Shown: positions 34,269 through 46,009, numbered from the stretch's first letter. The stretch is DNA of 64,000 nucleotides from Liriodendron chinense (GCA_003013855.2 ML058453.1:5077861-5141860); one strand, 5' to 3'. Made by a program: numbers and translations. Notes: generated by a model from the sequence alone, not told the origin.

Positions 34269-34738
34269 TAGAGGTGGACAACGATCCGATTCGAGTCGAA
34301 CATGGACCAAATTGGATTGTTCGTCTGCTTGAGTGGGTGTGTTTGAACAATGTTCGAACAATCATTTGAATAAGATGGCTCTGTTCAAACTCAATTTGGT
34401 CTAGCCCAATCATGTTCGAACATGTTCGAATATATGGATTTCGAACAATTTTTACGAGCAATTTCACTTTTTTCGCTTGAAAATGTTTTTTCTACTACTG
34501 AACAGTAAATATCGATTTTTCCGTTCTGTGTGTCCCACCATGATGTATTTGTTTTATTCACTCCGTCCATCCATTTGTACAGCTTATTTTAAGGCACTAA
34601 ATAAGAAATGAGGCAGATACAAAACTCAAATGGACCACACCACAGGAAACAGTGAGAAAAATGATGTCCACCATTGAAATCTTCATGGGCTCACAGTCAC
34701 GTTTATTTGTCATCCACCCTTCTTCTTCTTCTTCTTCT

Positions 34739-34815
<77 letters not shown>

Positions 34816-35018
34816 CGAGTCGAACGAACGAGTCGAGTTGAGTCGATCAATATTTGAGTCGAATTCGAGTTCGAGTCGAGTCGAACAGGATTGTGTTTGA
34901 AATTGAATTGAATTTTTTTTCAAACACAACATGTGTGTTCGAACAATAAGACTTTCTGTTCGAATAAGGTTTTACCAAGTCGATCCGAACGGTTTAACTC
35001 AGTTCGTGTCCAGCTCTA
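34269..35018. mobile_element. hAT-like non-autonomous element with a nested half foldback
   Basis: The ends are inverted: 'tagaggtggacaacgatccgattcgagt' at the left and 'ggtttaactcagttcgtgtccagctcta' at the right. Sub-terminal 'gttcgaac' and 'gagtcgaacgaacgagtcgag' words recur inward. Flanks 'cttatagc' and 'ctttagc' are a degenerate duplication. The centre (34530-34813) is part of a foldback copy and a compound microsatellite. No transposase. Confidence 0.65.
34721..34813. repeat. Compound microsatellite (CTT)n(CT)n(TA)n
   Basis: About 8 CTT, 14 CT and 20 TA units in direct succession. Likely to be highly polymorphic. Confidence 0.97.
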
Positions 35019-35263
35019 CTTTAGCTCACACACAAGAATGGGCTGATTTCAAAGACCATCAAAACAAACGCGTCTTTTGATGAGCCAGCGTGGTCCATTC
35101 TACCCTCCCTTTTTTAAAATCAGAAATGGTCCACGTCATTAGCTCAAGGACTTTAGAAAGAATCAGCTTCTTGTTTACCCCTAATTCTCCATCCACATAA
35201 AAGTTAGTTTAGAGCCATGCAAGGGTGGGTCCCATCGTTATCACCCAAGAGAACTCATGGGTA

Positions 35264-35366
35264 CGGCTGTCAATAGGGTGGGACATAGAGATTTTGAATA
35301 GGCTCAGTTAGACTAGTTCAAAACACAAGCCCAAACTGACCCAAAACTGGCCCATTGACAGCCTTA
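35264..35366. repeat. Small MITE-like element
   Basis: The ends 'cggctgtcaatagggtggg' and 'ctggcccattgacagcc' are inverted complements about 100 bases apart. The sequence resembles the ends of hAT-type short elements (GGCTGTCAATGGG). No clear target-site duplication. Confidence 0.5.
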
Positions 35367-36599
35367 TTTCTGGGGTTAAGGTGTAAATGTTCACACTGGG
35401 CATATGTGCATTAGATCCTAGCCATTTTGGTAGCTCTCCCCCCACAAAGACATCCTGACCCAAAAATAAGCCTGGCCCACCACATAAAAAGCGTAGGTCC
35501 ATGTTTTTTTAACATCAATTTTCACTTGTGTGACCAACCTGATGAGTGCATCGGCCAGATTCTCGATCTGGGTCATGCTGAGGGTACATGATGAATGGTC
35601 TACATCTCACACTTGCGCTTTAGAGGCAAGGCCCATGCGCCTCCCGAGTAAATGGGTCAGAGCCTGTTTGAGTAAATGGGTCGTCCTTGGGTTTGAAAAT
35701 GTTAAATGGGCTGGGCTCAGGTTGAACAATATACATCCAACCAGCCCATATAGCTCATCAAAGGGCCACGCCACATAGCTTGATTTTACCGAGCCCAAAA
35801 CCTATATATCAACCATGATGGGTATAAAATAGGAGCCTAGCTCCTTGTAGTACAAGGGTTGTAGATGAGAATTGGTGGGGCGAAGATGATGGACGGATCG
35901 GATAGCCCCTCAAGTAAGTAGTTGCAGCACTTGCAGAGGCACCAGCCTCGTTTGACAGCGGCGTACCAAGTATGTGCAGTCTCGTTCTCTCACAGCGCAC
36001 CTGATAAGCCTGCTAGGTGATGGGGTCTGTTGATCTGGTGGGACACCACATGGATTGGTTTTAGGCCGAAAACTATTGTGATTGGACCGCTCTAATTAAT
36101 CTCTGGCCGTCGGTGGGAGTTTCGCTTGTGGAATCTCGACCGCTGCTCTAACCATTCTATGCTGGAGGAGATACGTATGCCTCCCTCCACGCTACACTTG
36201 GCACTCTGACGTGTCAATCCATACCGTCCATCTAATGGTCCTTATTATGGGTAGACCACGTTTCAAAACTCAGTCCAATCAGGAAATACTCCATCTCATG
36301 TCTACGCTTTGTGTCACTAGATGTTTTCTTTAACTTTCCCCCTCTTTTCCTAGGAAGGAGATTAATTGTGGCCTTTAAGCCCACTTTGATGTATGTTTTC
36401 TATATCCACACCGTCCATCCACTTTTATGTATGTCATGAGGCCCAACAGGGAATTCCAGTTCATTTATGTGCGGCTCATGGTTGGGTTATGCCCCATCAT
36501 AAGTACACCATCCCAACCCTAATCCTACCGACCCAGCTGACCTAGTTCAGCATACAGGGTCGGGTAAGATTAAGGTTGTCCCTTTTGCAAGTAGGATAG
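35367..36599. other. Intergenic, no gene seen
   Basis: Contains a short partial foldback arm near 36375-36440 ('cccactttgatgtatgttttctatatccacaccgtccatcc') and 'gggctgggctcaggttg' type words near 35700. No gene. Confidence 0.45.
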
Positions 36600-37060
36600 G
36601 GTTAGTGTTTGGTCACCCCAACCTGTTCACAGCCCGGAATGAAAGCACAAACCATAATGTTTATTTGCCATCCAACATGAGATGATAGGGTAACATAACA
36701 AGGGCAAGTGAAAAAAAAAAAAAAAAACAAATATCGGCTTGATCCAAAGTTAAAAAAACAGTATGAATGAAAAAAACAAATATCAACTTGATCCAAAGTT
36801 AAAAACAGTATGAATGAAAAAAACAAATATCAGCTTGATCCAAAGTTTAAAAACAGGATGAATGAAAAAAAAAAAACAAATATCAGCTTGATCCAAAACC
36901 TTTGTGGCCCATTAATCGTAACTTACCACTGTTTCCTATGGTATGGTCCACCTGAGAATCGGATCTGCTTTATTTTTGGGCTATGCCCTAAAATGATCTG
37001 GCATAACGAATGGACGGTGTGGATATAGAATAAATACATCAAGGAGGGCCCCATGGTAAT
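36600..37060. repeat. Partial foldback with an internally expanded spacer
   Basis: The left end is missing. It starts near the centre ('aatgtttatttgccatccaacatgag') and the right arm is complete ('cggatctgctttatttttgggctatgccctaaaatgatctggc...gaatggacggtgtggatatag...gggcccc'). The spacer is amplified at 36712-36898. Confidence 0.7.
36712..36898. repeat. Short tandem array of foldback spacer, four units
   Basis: 'aaaaacaaatatcagcttgatccaaag.taaaaacagtatgaatg' occurs four times (phrase starts at 36731, 36780, 36827 and 36881), with spacing of 47-54 bases caused by variable A runs. Confidence 0.9.
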
Positions 37061-37469
37061 GGCCGCACCTAATGTGATTCCCCTTCCTGAGACAGTTCGC
37101 ATTTTGACCGTTCCATCAGACGGATGCCTCTGATCAGAGCCGTAGAATTATCCATTGCATCTGCAGTGCACGAAATTTTCCATTCGAAGTAGGTCCAACT
37201 AGATGAGCCGTCCGGATCGACACATCCAATGCCATGTTACTTTGGATAGACAACTTGATTCTACCACGATCCACCGTACGCATCCACATGAAAGTCGTAC
37301 ACGTGGCATCCATGTACCGTGCACGTCGAAAATATCTAAGAGTGGCCACGTTAAAAATATCTAAGAGTCGTTGCTTTTCGAACATGGTGAGCATGAACTG
37401 CGAATGTACTCATTTTGTTGAGACTGGGATTTGGTAGTGACCACTCTACTACCCAAGCTTGGTGGAAAT

Positions 37470-37975
37470 GCTGCGTGGGTCCCACAATAATGTATGTGTT
37501 TATCTTCCGTCCTTTCATTTTGCCAGCTAATTTTAGGGCATGATCAGTTAAAAACTAAGGCAGGTCCAAAGCTAATATAAACTGCACCATTAGAAACAAG
37601 GGGGACCGAACGCCTACCATTGAAAACTTCTTAAAGGGCCCAAGAAGTTGAGAATCAAGCTGATATTTGTGTTTCCCTTTCAACCAGATTTTATAAAATG
37701 GACGACAAATAAATATTGGATGAAGCTGATATTTGTGTTTTTCGTTTGCTAACTCGGGTTTTTGTGACTTTATGGACAGATCGGAATCTTTGTCTTTATA
37801 AATAGGTTAGATGGTAAGTAATAATTTTGGTGGGCTCTTAAGAAGTTTTTTTTATGATAGCCATTCAATCCCCACCGTTTCCTATGGTGTGATCCACTTA
37901 AGCTTTGGATATACTGGCAAAATGGGGCGTGGATAAAACATGTATAATATGGTGGGGCCTACATAGATTTTCCAC
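37470..37975. repeat. Foldback element, rearranged
   Basis: The left arm 'gtgggtcccacaataatgtatgtgtttatcttccgtcc' and the right arm 'ggataaaacatgtataatatggtggggcctac' pair. The middle repeats 'gctgatatttgtgttt' twice, so the spacer is partly duplicated. Confidence 0.65.
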
Positions 37976-38189
37976 CACCACTTGAGTAGTGGAGGGGTCA
38001 CTACCCAATCCAAGTCCTACGTATTGGGGATGAGGAGTCCTCGCAGCCAAAGGCCACAGTAAGATTACTGCAGCACTAAGCTTTATAGGGACCACAATAA
38101 TATTAATTATGTCTATATTTTTCAAATCTCAAGTGGACTAACATTGAAACTTTCCTACAGTTAACTGTGTGGTTTAATTAGCCATCCTA

Positions 38190-39260
38190 GCTTGGGCTTT
38201 CAAACCCCACCATTTCTTGTGGTGTGTTTTACTTGAGCTTTGGATTTGGCAGGCACTATGAGGCCCACCATGATGTATGTGTTTTATGGTATTGAATTGC
38301 ATTTGGTGAAATTGACAACATTATTACACAATGGTTATGTGTTTAAAAATACACATTTGGTGAAAAAAGCTCTATCATGTGAAATGTGTATTTGGTGGAC
38401 GCTGAAATTATAATCAATATACTAGATTTCACAATTGATGTCGGTCATATGTATGCATAAGCAATTCATTAATTGTCACTTGTAAAAGGTGTGTATAGAT
38501 GTACAGCATGGATAAAACACATGCATCAATATGAGGCCATAAATGTAGTAGATGTTGAAATCCATAAAAAATTCCATGTACCTCCTAGTAAAAACCGGAT
38601 GATATGATACGTGGATTAATCCAATCTTTCTCATTAATTCTCATGCATTCCAAATGATGGGTGGAATTTACATTGGATTAAATACAATTCCATACCACCT
38701 AATCCCACGTGCCAAACAAGTTTTACTATATATTTAAAACTTTTGTGGGGAGGTTGGATGCCAATAAACATCATGGTGGGCCCTAGAAAGGTTTTATTGG
38801 TAGCTAGGTATCATCATCCCCATTGTTTCACTCATGCATCAATATGGGGCCTTGGATGTAGTAGATGTCGAAATCCACCAAAAATCCCACATCTCTCATG
38901 CTCGGGGCTAGATGATGAGCATACCTACATTAAAATCCACCATCTATATACTATATGTGGGGTGGAGTTTACATTGGACTCAAAAGCAATTCCAAACCAC
39001 CTAATCTCACATTCCAAACAGGCCTTCACTATTTAAAACTTTTTTAGGGGGAAGTTGGATGGCAATAATTAACATCACAGTGGACCCTAAAAAGGTTTCA
39101 CTGCTAGGCATTATCATCCCCATTGTTTCCTATGGTGGTCCGCTTGTGCTTTGAATCTGATACACTTTTGGGCTCATGCCATGAGCTAGCAAAATAGATG
39201 GAGGGCAAAGATATAAAACACATGCATCAAGGGCCCAATAGTGCCTTCCACCATGGAATC
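38190..39260. repeat. Cluster of partial foldback copies and a second repeat
   Basis: The phrase 'gaggttggatgccaataaacatcatggtgggccctagaaaggtttta...catcatccccattgttt' occurs twice (38750, 39050). 'catgcatcaatatg.ggcc..ggatgtagtagatgt.gaaatcca' also occurs twice (38520, 38832). The latter block is related to 43640-44160. Boundaries are unclear. Confidence 0.55.
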
Positions 39261-40311
39261 GGCTTCCATTCCTATGGAGCACATTGCTATGGTACAGGGA
39301 ATTAGTGGTAAGACTAGGCAAGATTTGATTGGTGGGGTTGTACACAATAAAAAAAATTGAATCGTACATTGCATGGGGTCCATATGATGATATTTCCAGA
39401 AAAAAACAAATGGAAGTTCACTATCATACCTAACCATAGTGGAATGAAATTATTTATGCCCGAACATTTGCTTCTAAATTTATGGGCCATGATGAACAAA
39501 ATCCCCTATTTCTGTACATCTCCATCTCGGAGGTACATATCTTTTTCTTTTTTACTTTTTTCTATTATATATTTTTCACCGTCACACACACCACATGGGC
39601 CATTGTTCCCATGATCTCACCATTGAAATAGGAGCTCGAGTTAGGTACTAACCCATTGGGATGCAGCTGGAGGTAAATGAGTGCGTGACACATTAGCATT
39701 GGTAGAGAACAGAGGCCCGCACCTCGATGTTGATGGAGTGCTGACAGATCCATTACATCAGTGCAGCCCCTGCTCTCTACCAATTCCGGGGTGCCACTCA
39801 CCAATCCATTGCAAGCTACGTCCCGGTGGGGGTAGTACTTAATCCGAGCTCTTGAAACGGAGCCTGTCTACCCTTGAGCCGGAACAAGGAGGTACATATC
39901 TTGTGACGTATGATTCCGATCCGACACATGGTGCACCCGTGAGCCGAGGCCTCGTGTGAATCACCTGTTCATCACCACACGTGACTTAGAGGCAAAGGTC
40001 ATGTCGCGTCTACGTGGGCTCAGGATCTACCGTCTGTTGCCTCCCAACAATGCCGACATGGTAAGTGGTCTTATGACATGAACGGTCTATGTTGTGTGCT
40101 CTACATTCTATTTAATCTGAAGGGTTGATTTTAGCAATCACCATATGTGGATGGACGGCCATGGCTCGCCAGTAGACAGAGCGATGGACGTAAAAACTAT
40201 GAAAATGGCTGTGATCAATGGTCCAATGTAAAAATTAGGTCGTTGCAGGAGCAGAATGAATTACTTCACCAACAAGATTAATTTGCTGAAATACATCATA
40301 TAGATATATAC
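39261..40311. other. Intergenic, no gene seen
   Basis: 'cacacacaccacatgggccattgttcccatgatctc' at 39583-39620 resembles the tail part of the SINE family but lacks the A and B boxes. The remainder is unrecognised. Confidence 0.4.
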
Positions 40312-40613
40312 TGTTGGATAGCCTTCATCGGCCGATCGGTCTACCTGTTGTGGCCCAGGTGCATATGAGGTTGTTGTATAGATTTTTGTGTGCCCTAGAC
40401 CGGTTGGCCGACCGGTCTGCAAGGGGGTCCGACTGGTCGGCAATAAGGCAGTGTATTGGAGTTCTTTCCTGGACTATTTTGTGCAATGGTCATTTGGTTG
40501 GCTTCCAATTTCAAATATCTTTCACTATATTCAGAACTTCTTCCCCTTATAACTAATGTTCTCGCATAACTCTACGCATTCGGCTTTCGTTTCTGTTACT
40601 GGTTTTCCCAACA
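40312..40613. mobile_element. Short solo LTR (302 bp) with perfect 5-bp duplication
   Basis: Begins TGTTGGAT and ends TTTTCCCAACA, flanked by tatac at 40307-40311 and 40614-40618. It shares 'gtgccctagaccggttggccgaccggtctgcaag' and 'cggctttcgtttctgttactggttttcccaaca' with the 634-bp LTR at 29801, so it is an internally deleted member of that family. Confidence 0.88.
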
Positions 40614-40719
40614 TATACACCTAGGTTTTCCAAGTGTGTGGGTTTTCCCGGAGTGAGGTGTCTGTACTAGCCCCCTAAAAGATAAAATTAAACAAATAAA
40701 TATACATACTGAAACTTGC

Positions 40720-41475
40720 ATCGGCTTATTTTTAAGGCCATTTCCTAAAATAATATGGGGAAACCGATGGATGACGTGGATATAAAATGCATACAACGAG
40801 GTGGCCCTACGGTCGGGTCTCACCCACATTGCTGACTCCGATCGAGTTCTTACCAAAGGCTATAGGGGAAAAATCAGGATGATCCAAAACTCAGGTGGGC
40901 CTGACCACACAAAACAGTGAGAACTGATGCGTGCACCTTGAAACCTTCCTGGAGCCGTATGCCATCCAAACCGTTCATAAGGTTTTTACCACTCAGATAA
41001 CTGTAGGAAGAGAGATCAGCCTGATAGGAAACTTCTGTCCCCCCCCCCCCAACAAAGTTTCCATCAGTGATCGTTCAATCTCCACTGTTTCGTTTGGTGT
41101 GGCTCTCATGAGTTCTACATCTGTCCAATTTTTTTAATCTTGTCCTGTTATGGTATTTAAAAACTGATGGACGGAGTAGATTTGTCGCGGTCATCTCTGA
41201 GGGCCTAACGTAGCCTATGAAGTTATGTAAGAGGCTAATTTTTTGAGGTTTCAGTTAATTCCAGTAGGAATGACCTTATGAACGGTATGGATGGCATATA
41301 AAAATTACGGTGGACGACCCTAGGGAAGTTTCAACGGCAGGCATTTATCTACCACTTTTTCGGCACATCGTGCGGGCCACTCTGGACATTCGTAATTTTT
41401 GGGCCATATCCTAACATGATATGAAAAAACGGATGGACGGGTGAATTTCTCACAAACATCAGGTGGGCCTCACCT
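40720..41475. repeat. Cluster of truncated foldback copies
   Basis: A right arm at 40725-40845 ('cctaaaataatatggggaaaccgatggatgacgtggatataaaatgcatac...gtcgggtctcaccc'). A second copy about 40875-41215. A third right half about 41270-41475 ('atgaaaaaacggatggacgggtgaatttctcacaaacatcaggtgggcc'). A 10-C run is at 41040-41050. Confidence 0.6.
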
Positions 41476-41779
41476 ATCTTGCCACCGCAGGAAGTTACTG
41501 TGAAAGGCTTTGGCAGGGAATCCGCGTTAGTAAACACTGATCAAAGGTCTAGATTGCAGAATCAGTTTGATTCAGAGAGTCTTGCCATTGAGCTATGCCA
41601 CGTGTACCGTCTTATGTGCATGAGCAGAACACCCGCCGTGACGACCTGGTATCAACTTTTCTGGGAAAAGACAACTTAGCAGCAGAGAGAAACTAGGTGG
41701 CTCGCATTGCAGCGCCACGGCCGCTGGCAGCTCATCGTAGTCGTAATGCGTGTGTCATATCTGTACCGTTCATCTATTG

Positions 41780-42690
41780 TTTTCCTGTCATTTAAGGCAC
41801 CAAATCAAATCTCAAGTAGACCATATCACAGGAACGGATAGGGACGCTCACCGTTGAAGCCTTTCTAGGACCCACCATGATTTGATTTACCATCCAATCA
41901 CCTTACAGATAACGCTCTGAAGAAGTTTTTAATGATGGCCTTCAATACTCACTGTTTCCTGTGGCGTGGTCCACTTCAGCTTTGGATCTGTGTCATGATT
42001 TATTTGGAAAGCGGATTGGCTGGTGCACCTACAGTAGCTACGTTGCTGGTGCAGGGACGCGGCGGACGCAGAGTGAGTGCACGGTCCTCGAGCACTGTAA
42101 TTATACCAATGGTTCAAAAAAGATTAAGACTATGTGGACCCACGATGATGTATTTTGTATAACCAAACCATCCATCCGTCCATCCATTTTACGAGATCAT
42201 TTTAGTACGTGATACCTAAAATGAGTCATATCCAAAACTCAAGTGGACCACACTACTAAAGGCAGTGGGGACAACGATTCTCACCATTAAAACATACCCA
42301 GGGTCCACCATGATGTTTATTTGCCATCCAAACTGTTCATAAGGTCACACGGACCTGGATGAAGGGTAAAAATAAATGTCAGACTGATCCAAAACTTCTG
42401 GGACCTCCAAGAAGGTTTCAATGGTATACGTTCAATCTCCCACTGCTTTCTGGAGTGTGGTCCACTAGATCCTTGGATCTGTCTTAGTTTTTGGCTCAAA
42501 CTTAAAATGATCCCAAAACATGGACGGACGGTTTGGATATAACAAGTACCTCATGGTGGAACCCACAGAACTTAATAACGTCAGTACGCCAACAACGTAG
42601 CTGGTGTAGGGTGCACCAGCCAATTCATGCCCTAAAAAGCGCTAGCAAAACGGATGAATGGAATGGATATAACACAATCATCAATTTGGA
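41780..42690. repeat. Foldback element interrupted by a second foldback
   Basis: The outer copy's left part ends at 'tttggatctgtgtcatgatttatttggaaa' (42010). Its right part resumes at 'catgccctaaaaagcgctagcaaaacggatgaatggaatggatataacac' (42626). Between them, 42012-42632 is a complete copy with its own outer TIRs, 'attggctggtgcacc' and 'ggtgcaccagccaat'. Confidence 0.7.
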
Positions 42691-42705
42691 GCACAGGGTT
42701 GAAGG

Positions 42706-43318
42706 TAGGGCTGAAAGTCGGGCGGGTTGGGTCGGGTTGGTGCTCAACCCTAACCCAACCCAAGGTTCCTATACCTCAACCCTAACCCAACCCAACCCAA
42801 CCTCGGGTTGGGAATTCTCAACCCAAGCCCAACCCAAGCGGGCTCGGTCGGGTTGATCGGGTTGGCCGGGTTGATAAATGCTAATATATTTGTTATTACA
42901 TTAGCCTATTATGTTTCAATACACGTCTTATTTTTCGTACTTATGACTTTATTAATTATGTATGTAGTTATTTATTATGAAGAATTTCACTTTTTTCCAA
43001 ACAAATTAGCTAGGATAACTACACCTTTAATACTCAAAAGTATATCAAATTTCAAACGTTATACGTTTACTTACTAAAGTAATATAAACCAATAAGTTCA
43101 CTTAAGTATAATAAAATTATAAGTAACTTGTATATAGATCGGGTTCGGGTTGAGTCGGGCGACCCAAGACCTCAACCCAAGCCCGACCCAAGCTTTATTG
43201 GGTTGGTGTTTGCATAGCCCAAGCTCGAGATCGGGTTCGATATTTCTTGCCCAAGCCCAACCCAATGTCGGGTCGGTCACGGGTCGGTCAGGTTGAACCC
43301 GCCCAACTTTCAGCCCTA
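42706..43318. mobile_element. hAT-like non-autonomous element with perfect 8-bp duplication
   Basis: The ends 'tagggctgaaagtcgggcgggtt' and 'aacccgcccaactttcagcccta' differ at one base. Flanks are gttgaagg at 42698-42705 and 43319-43326. Both sub-terminal regions are packed with 'gggttgggtcgggttg' and 'caacccaacccaa' words; the middle 300 bases are AT-rich. An 8-base duplication and TAGGG... ends fit the hAT superfamily. No transposase. Confidence 0.88.
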
Positions 43319-43439
43319 GTTGAAGGAATCCCAACAGCCTCGAAGTGCGCGTTCCAAATGATGTCTCGATGCTCTAGTTTGGACACGGGCCGCTCATGGT
43401 CTGGGAATCCATACCGTTGGTCTGGAAGGATCCGCGTTA

Positions 43440-44335
43440 GGGAATCTGTAGGGCCCACCCTACTGTATATGTTTTACCCACGCCATCCATCCAGTTTTTA
43501 AGATCATTTTAGTACATGAACCTCAAAATAGGAGGTAGATTGAAGGCCCAAATGGACCACACCACAGGAAGCACGGGGATTGAAAGTTTACCGTTGAAAC
43601 CTTTCTAGAGCCTACGTGATGTTTATTTGCCATCAAACCTCGAGTTGTTTGGCGCATGGTATTAGAAGGGATAAAATAGTTTTAGGTTAACATCATTTAT
43701 TGCATAATAATTATATGCCTAAGGTAATACCATGATATTTTTAGTCTACTCCTATGTTTGGGATCAAATTCTTATTATGAACAAATACCGAACTAAGCAA
43801 AATTCAATTTGGTGAACCACGTATTTGTGATCAATAAGCCAAATTCACAACTTATGTCAGTCATTTATACATCTATGATCCATAATGTCATGTGTAAAGG
43901 GCATAAATGGATGAACGGCATGATGAGAAAACACATGCATTAATGTGGAGCCCACATGTATAGTGGATTTGGATTTCAAAATCCATGAAACCCGCATGAG
44001 ACCATATGCTCTTCCATCCCACCTAATTCCAACCCTCCCGTCCACTCCAAACGTCCCATACAATTTGAACGGAACCAAATGCGTTTTCGTCCCACCTGAT
44101 CTCAAACGTCCCATACAATTTGAACGGAACCAAATGCGTTTTCGTCCCACCTGATCTCATATAATACTATGTACCTAACACCCCTTTCAATCCCATGCTT
44201 CTTATGGTGTGGTCCTTAAGCTTTCAATCTACCTCCCTTTTTTTTTTTTTTTTTTTTTTTTTGGATCATGCTGGCAAAGTATCTGTCAAAATAGATGGAC
44301 AGCATGGATAAAACACATACATCCCTAGCCAGGCC
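43440..44335. repeat. Foldback fragments and a second dispersed repeat
   Basis: 43450-43640 is a left arm ('tagggcccaccctactgtatatgttttacccacgccatccatcc') running to 'gatgtttatttgccatc'. 43640-44160 is related to 38290-38700 ('caacttatgtcagtcatttata', 'aaaacacatgcattaatgtgg'). 44205-44335 is a right arm ending 'agcatggataaaacacatacatcc', with a 26-base T run at 44239. Confidence 0.6.
44048..44157. repeat. Tandem duplication, 2 x 55 bp
   Basis: 'caaacgtcccatacaattt...gcgttttcgtcccacctgat' occurs at 44048 and again at 44103, with no difference seen over the shared length. Confidence 0.95.
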
Positions 44336-45104
44336 CGGGTGTGGGTAGTACCCAATCCACGCCTTTGGATTAGCGGCCTAAAAATATACGGCTATGTATA
44401 AAACACAACAAAGTCCAAAATAACTTCATAGATGGAACGGGTAATGTAAGAAGAAGAAAGTAAAATAAGTAAAAAAAAGAAGGCAAAATTACTTTCCATT
44501 AAAGGTGGGGTCCCCAATATCAAAGGTCTGGATCATAAAATGCTATCCCAAGCTGGTCAGATCGATGTAAAAAGAGCCCTGTAACTCCACTTTGCTAAAT
44601 TTAGGGTCCCTACCTATACAAATGGTGACAAACACTCTAAATTTAGGAACCCATATGTACCAGACGTTGACAAGCCTAGACTCTTATCTCCATCGAGAAA
44701 CGTTCCATCCAACTCACGCCTCATACAGCGTACAGACAACATCTAAACCATTAATAGTAATATTGGGAAAGACAGTGACACTAATGGCACATAAAGCAAC
44801 TGAGGTTTCAAAGGTCCAAGTACATGTGGCACAGAAAGCACTTGGTGTTTCAAACCCATTCACGACTTGAAATTTCATTATTTTTTCCAAAGTATATATT
44901 TCAATAAGCTTATTACAACTAGTGTGTTAAACATTACATGCTTATATTAATTAGGGATATTAAAATTGATTTAGTAATTAAAATCAAACCCTTGTAAGTA
45001 TCATACTTTTGGACGACCGGGGTTTCCAAATCTAAAGTGCCAAACTCAACGGGGATTCCAAATGCAAGGGTTCCAAATCCACGGTCCTAACAGGGCATGA
45101 GAGA
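44336..45104. other. Intergenic, no gene seen
   Basis: AT-rich. The phrase 'ctaaatttagg' recurs near 44595 and 44637. A 90-codon open frame at about 44592-44870 has no family resemblance. Confidence 0.45.
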
Positions 45105-45435
45105 ATGTGATGGATGATACGCGGGCACTTAAAAATTACTCAGGAATAATAAGCCCGCCACATTATTCTTACCGGCATGAAAAATTACACTTATTTAATT
45201 ATCTGACTATTAGATTGGTGTGCATTTATTGGACGGTTGAAAATGAAAAATATCCAATGGTCTTAATTCAACAAAAAAAATGTGCCCAAATCAGAGATTA
45301 GGACCGTTCAAACAGTCTGATTTTGGGATTGTAAAGTAGTGAGAGGTTGCTCCACAAGTTAGTTGGTTTTATCTGAGGTAATTTGTATGCCACGTGTATC
45401 ATTTATAAGTGCCTGCGTATCAAGCGTCACCACTT
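45105..45435. repeat. MITE, 'GATACGCAGGCACT' family
   Basis: The left end 'gtgatggatgatacgcgggcacttaaaaatta' pairs with the right end 'tttataagtgcctgcgtatcaagcgtcacc'. The interior has 'tgcatttattggacggttgaaaatgaaaaatatccaatggtc', as in the copy at 18815. Confidence 0.8.
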
Positions 45436-45477
45436 CCCGCGTACCATATAGGAGAGTTATTTGATACATTGCCTGCG

Positions 45478-45712
45478 TATGAAGCTTGATACGCAGGCAT
45501 TCAGATGTTGCAAATCAAACCGATTTAATATTATTAATTTTAACCGTACAATAAATGTCCACTAGCCCAATATTCTGATAATTTAATAAGCTTAAATTTT
45601 AATTCATGACACGTCTAAACTTGGAATAATTTCTTGGGCAGTTCAATTTGAACTACTGTTGTGCCAAGTCAGCAATTTCTAGGTGCCTGCGTATCAGCGA
45701 TCACACTCCGCC
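45478..45712. repeat. MITE, 'GATACGCAGGCACT' family, short copy
   Basis: The left end 'gcttgatacgcaggcattcagatg' pairs with the right end 'ctaggtgcctgcgtatcagcgatcac'. The interior has 'aaccgtacaataaatgtccac'. The outer end of another copy ('gcctgcgtatgaagc') directly precedes it at 45470. Confidence 0.75.
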
Positions 45713-46009
45713 GGATTAGTAAAGGTCTTCCCACTAAATATTGGAGGCTATTGGCAAATCCCATCAAATCAGATAGCTTTTAGATTCGCGAATTTTCTCT
45801 CATCATTCCGGAAATATAAACCGTACGTTACTTTGTCCCACGAGTATATTCCGAAGATCCCATCCCACGATCTTACCTGACAAACGAGTTCTGCTCCCCC
45901 ATAATAACTTGTTCTAAACCTTTGAAATGACGGGATCACTTTAAGACGGAAATTTAGGAGAGAATTCATTACAAGTGTGGCTCATCTACGTGAGGAACTT
46001 ACGCTAAGA
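45713..46009. other. Spacer, no gene seen
   Basis: Unrecognised sequence with no coding resemblance. Confidence 0.35.

Noticed and set aside
42749..42816. Telomere-like 'aaccctaaccc' repeats
   Set aside because: The unit is irregular (caaccctaacccaaccc) and is part of the sub-terminal arrays of a bounded hAT element with an 8-base duplication, not (CCCTAAA)n.
42533..43501. Several open frames of 75-107 codons
   Set aside because: Their Pro/Asn/Gly-rich translations come from the 'caaccc/gggttg' arrays of the hAT element.
44592..44870. 92-codon plus-strand open frame as a small gene
   Set aside because: No recognisable domain, promoter or splice context, and it lies in repeat-flanked AT-rich sequence.
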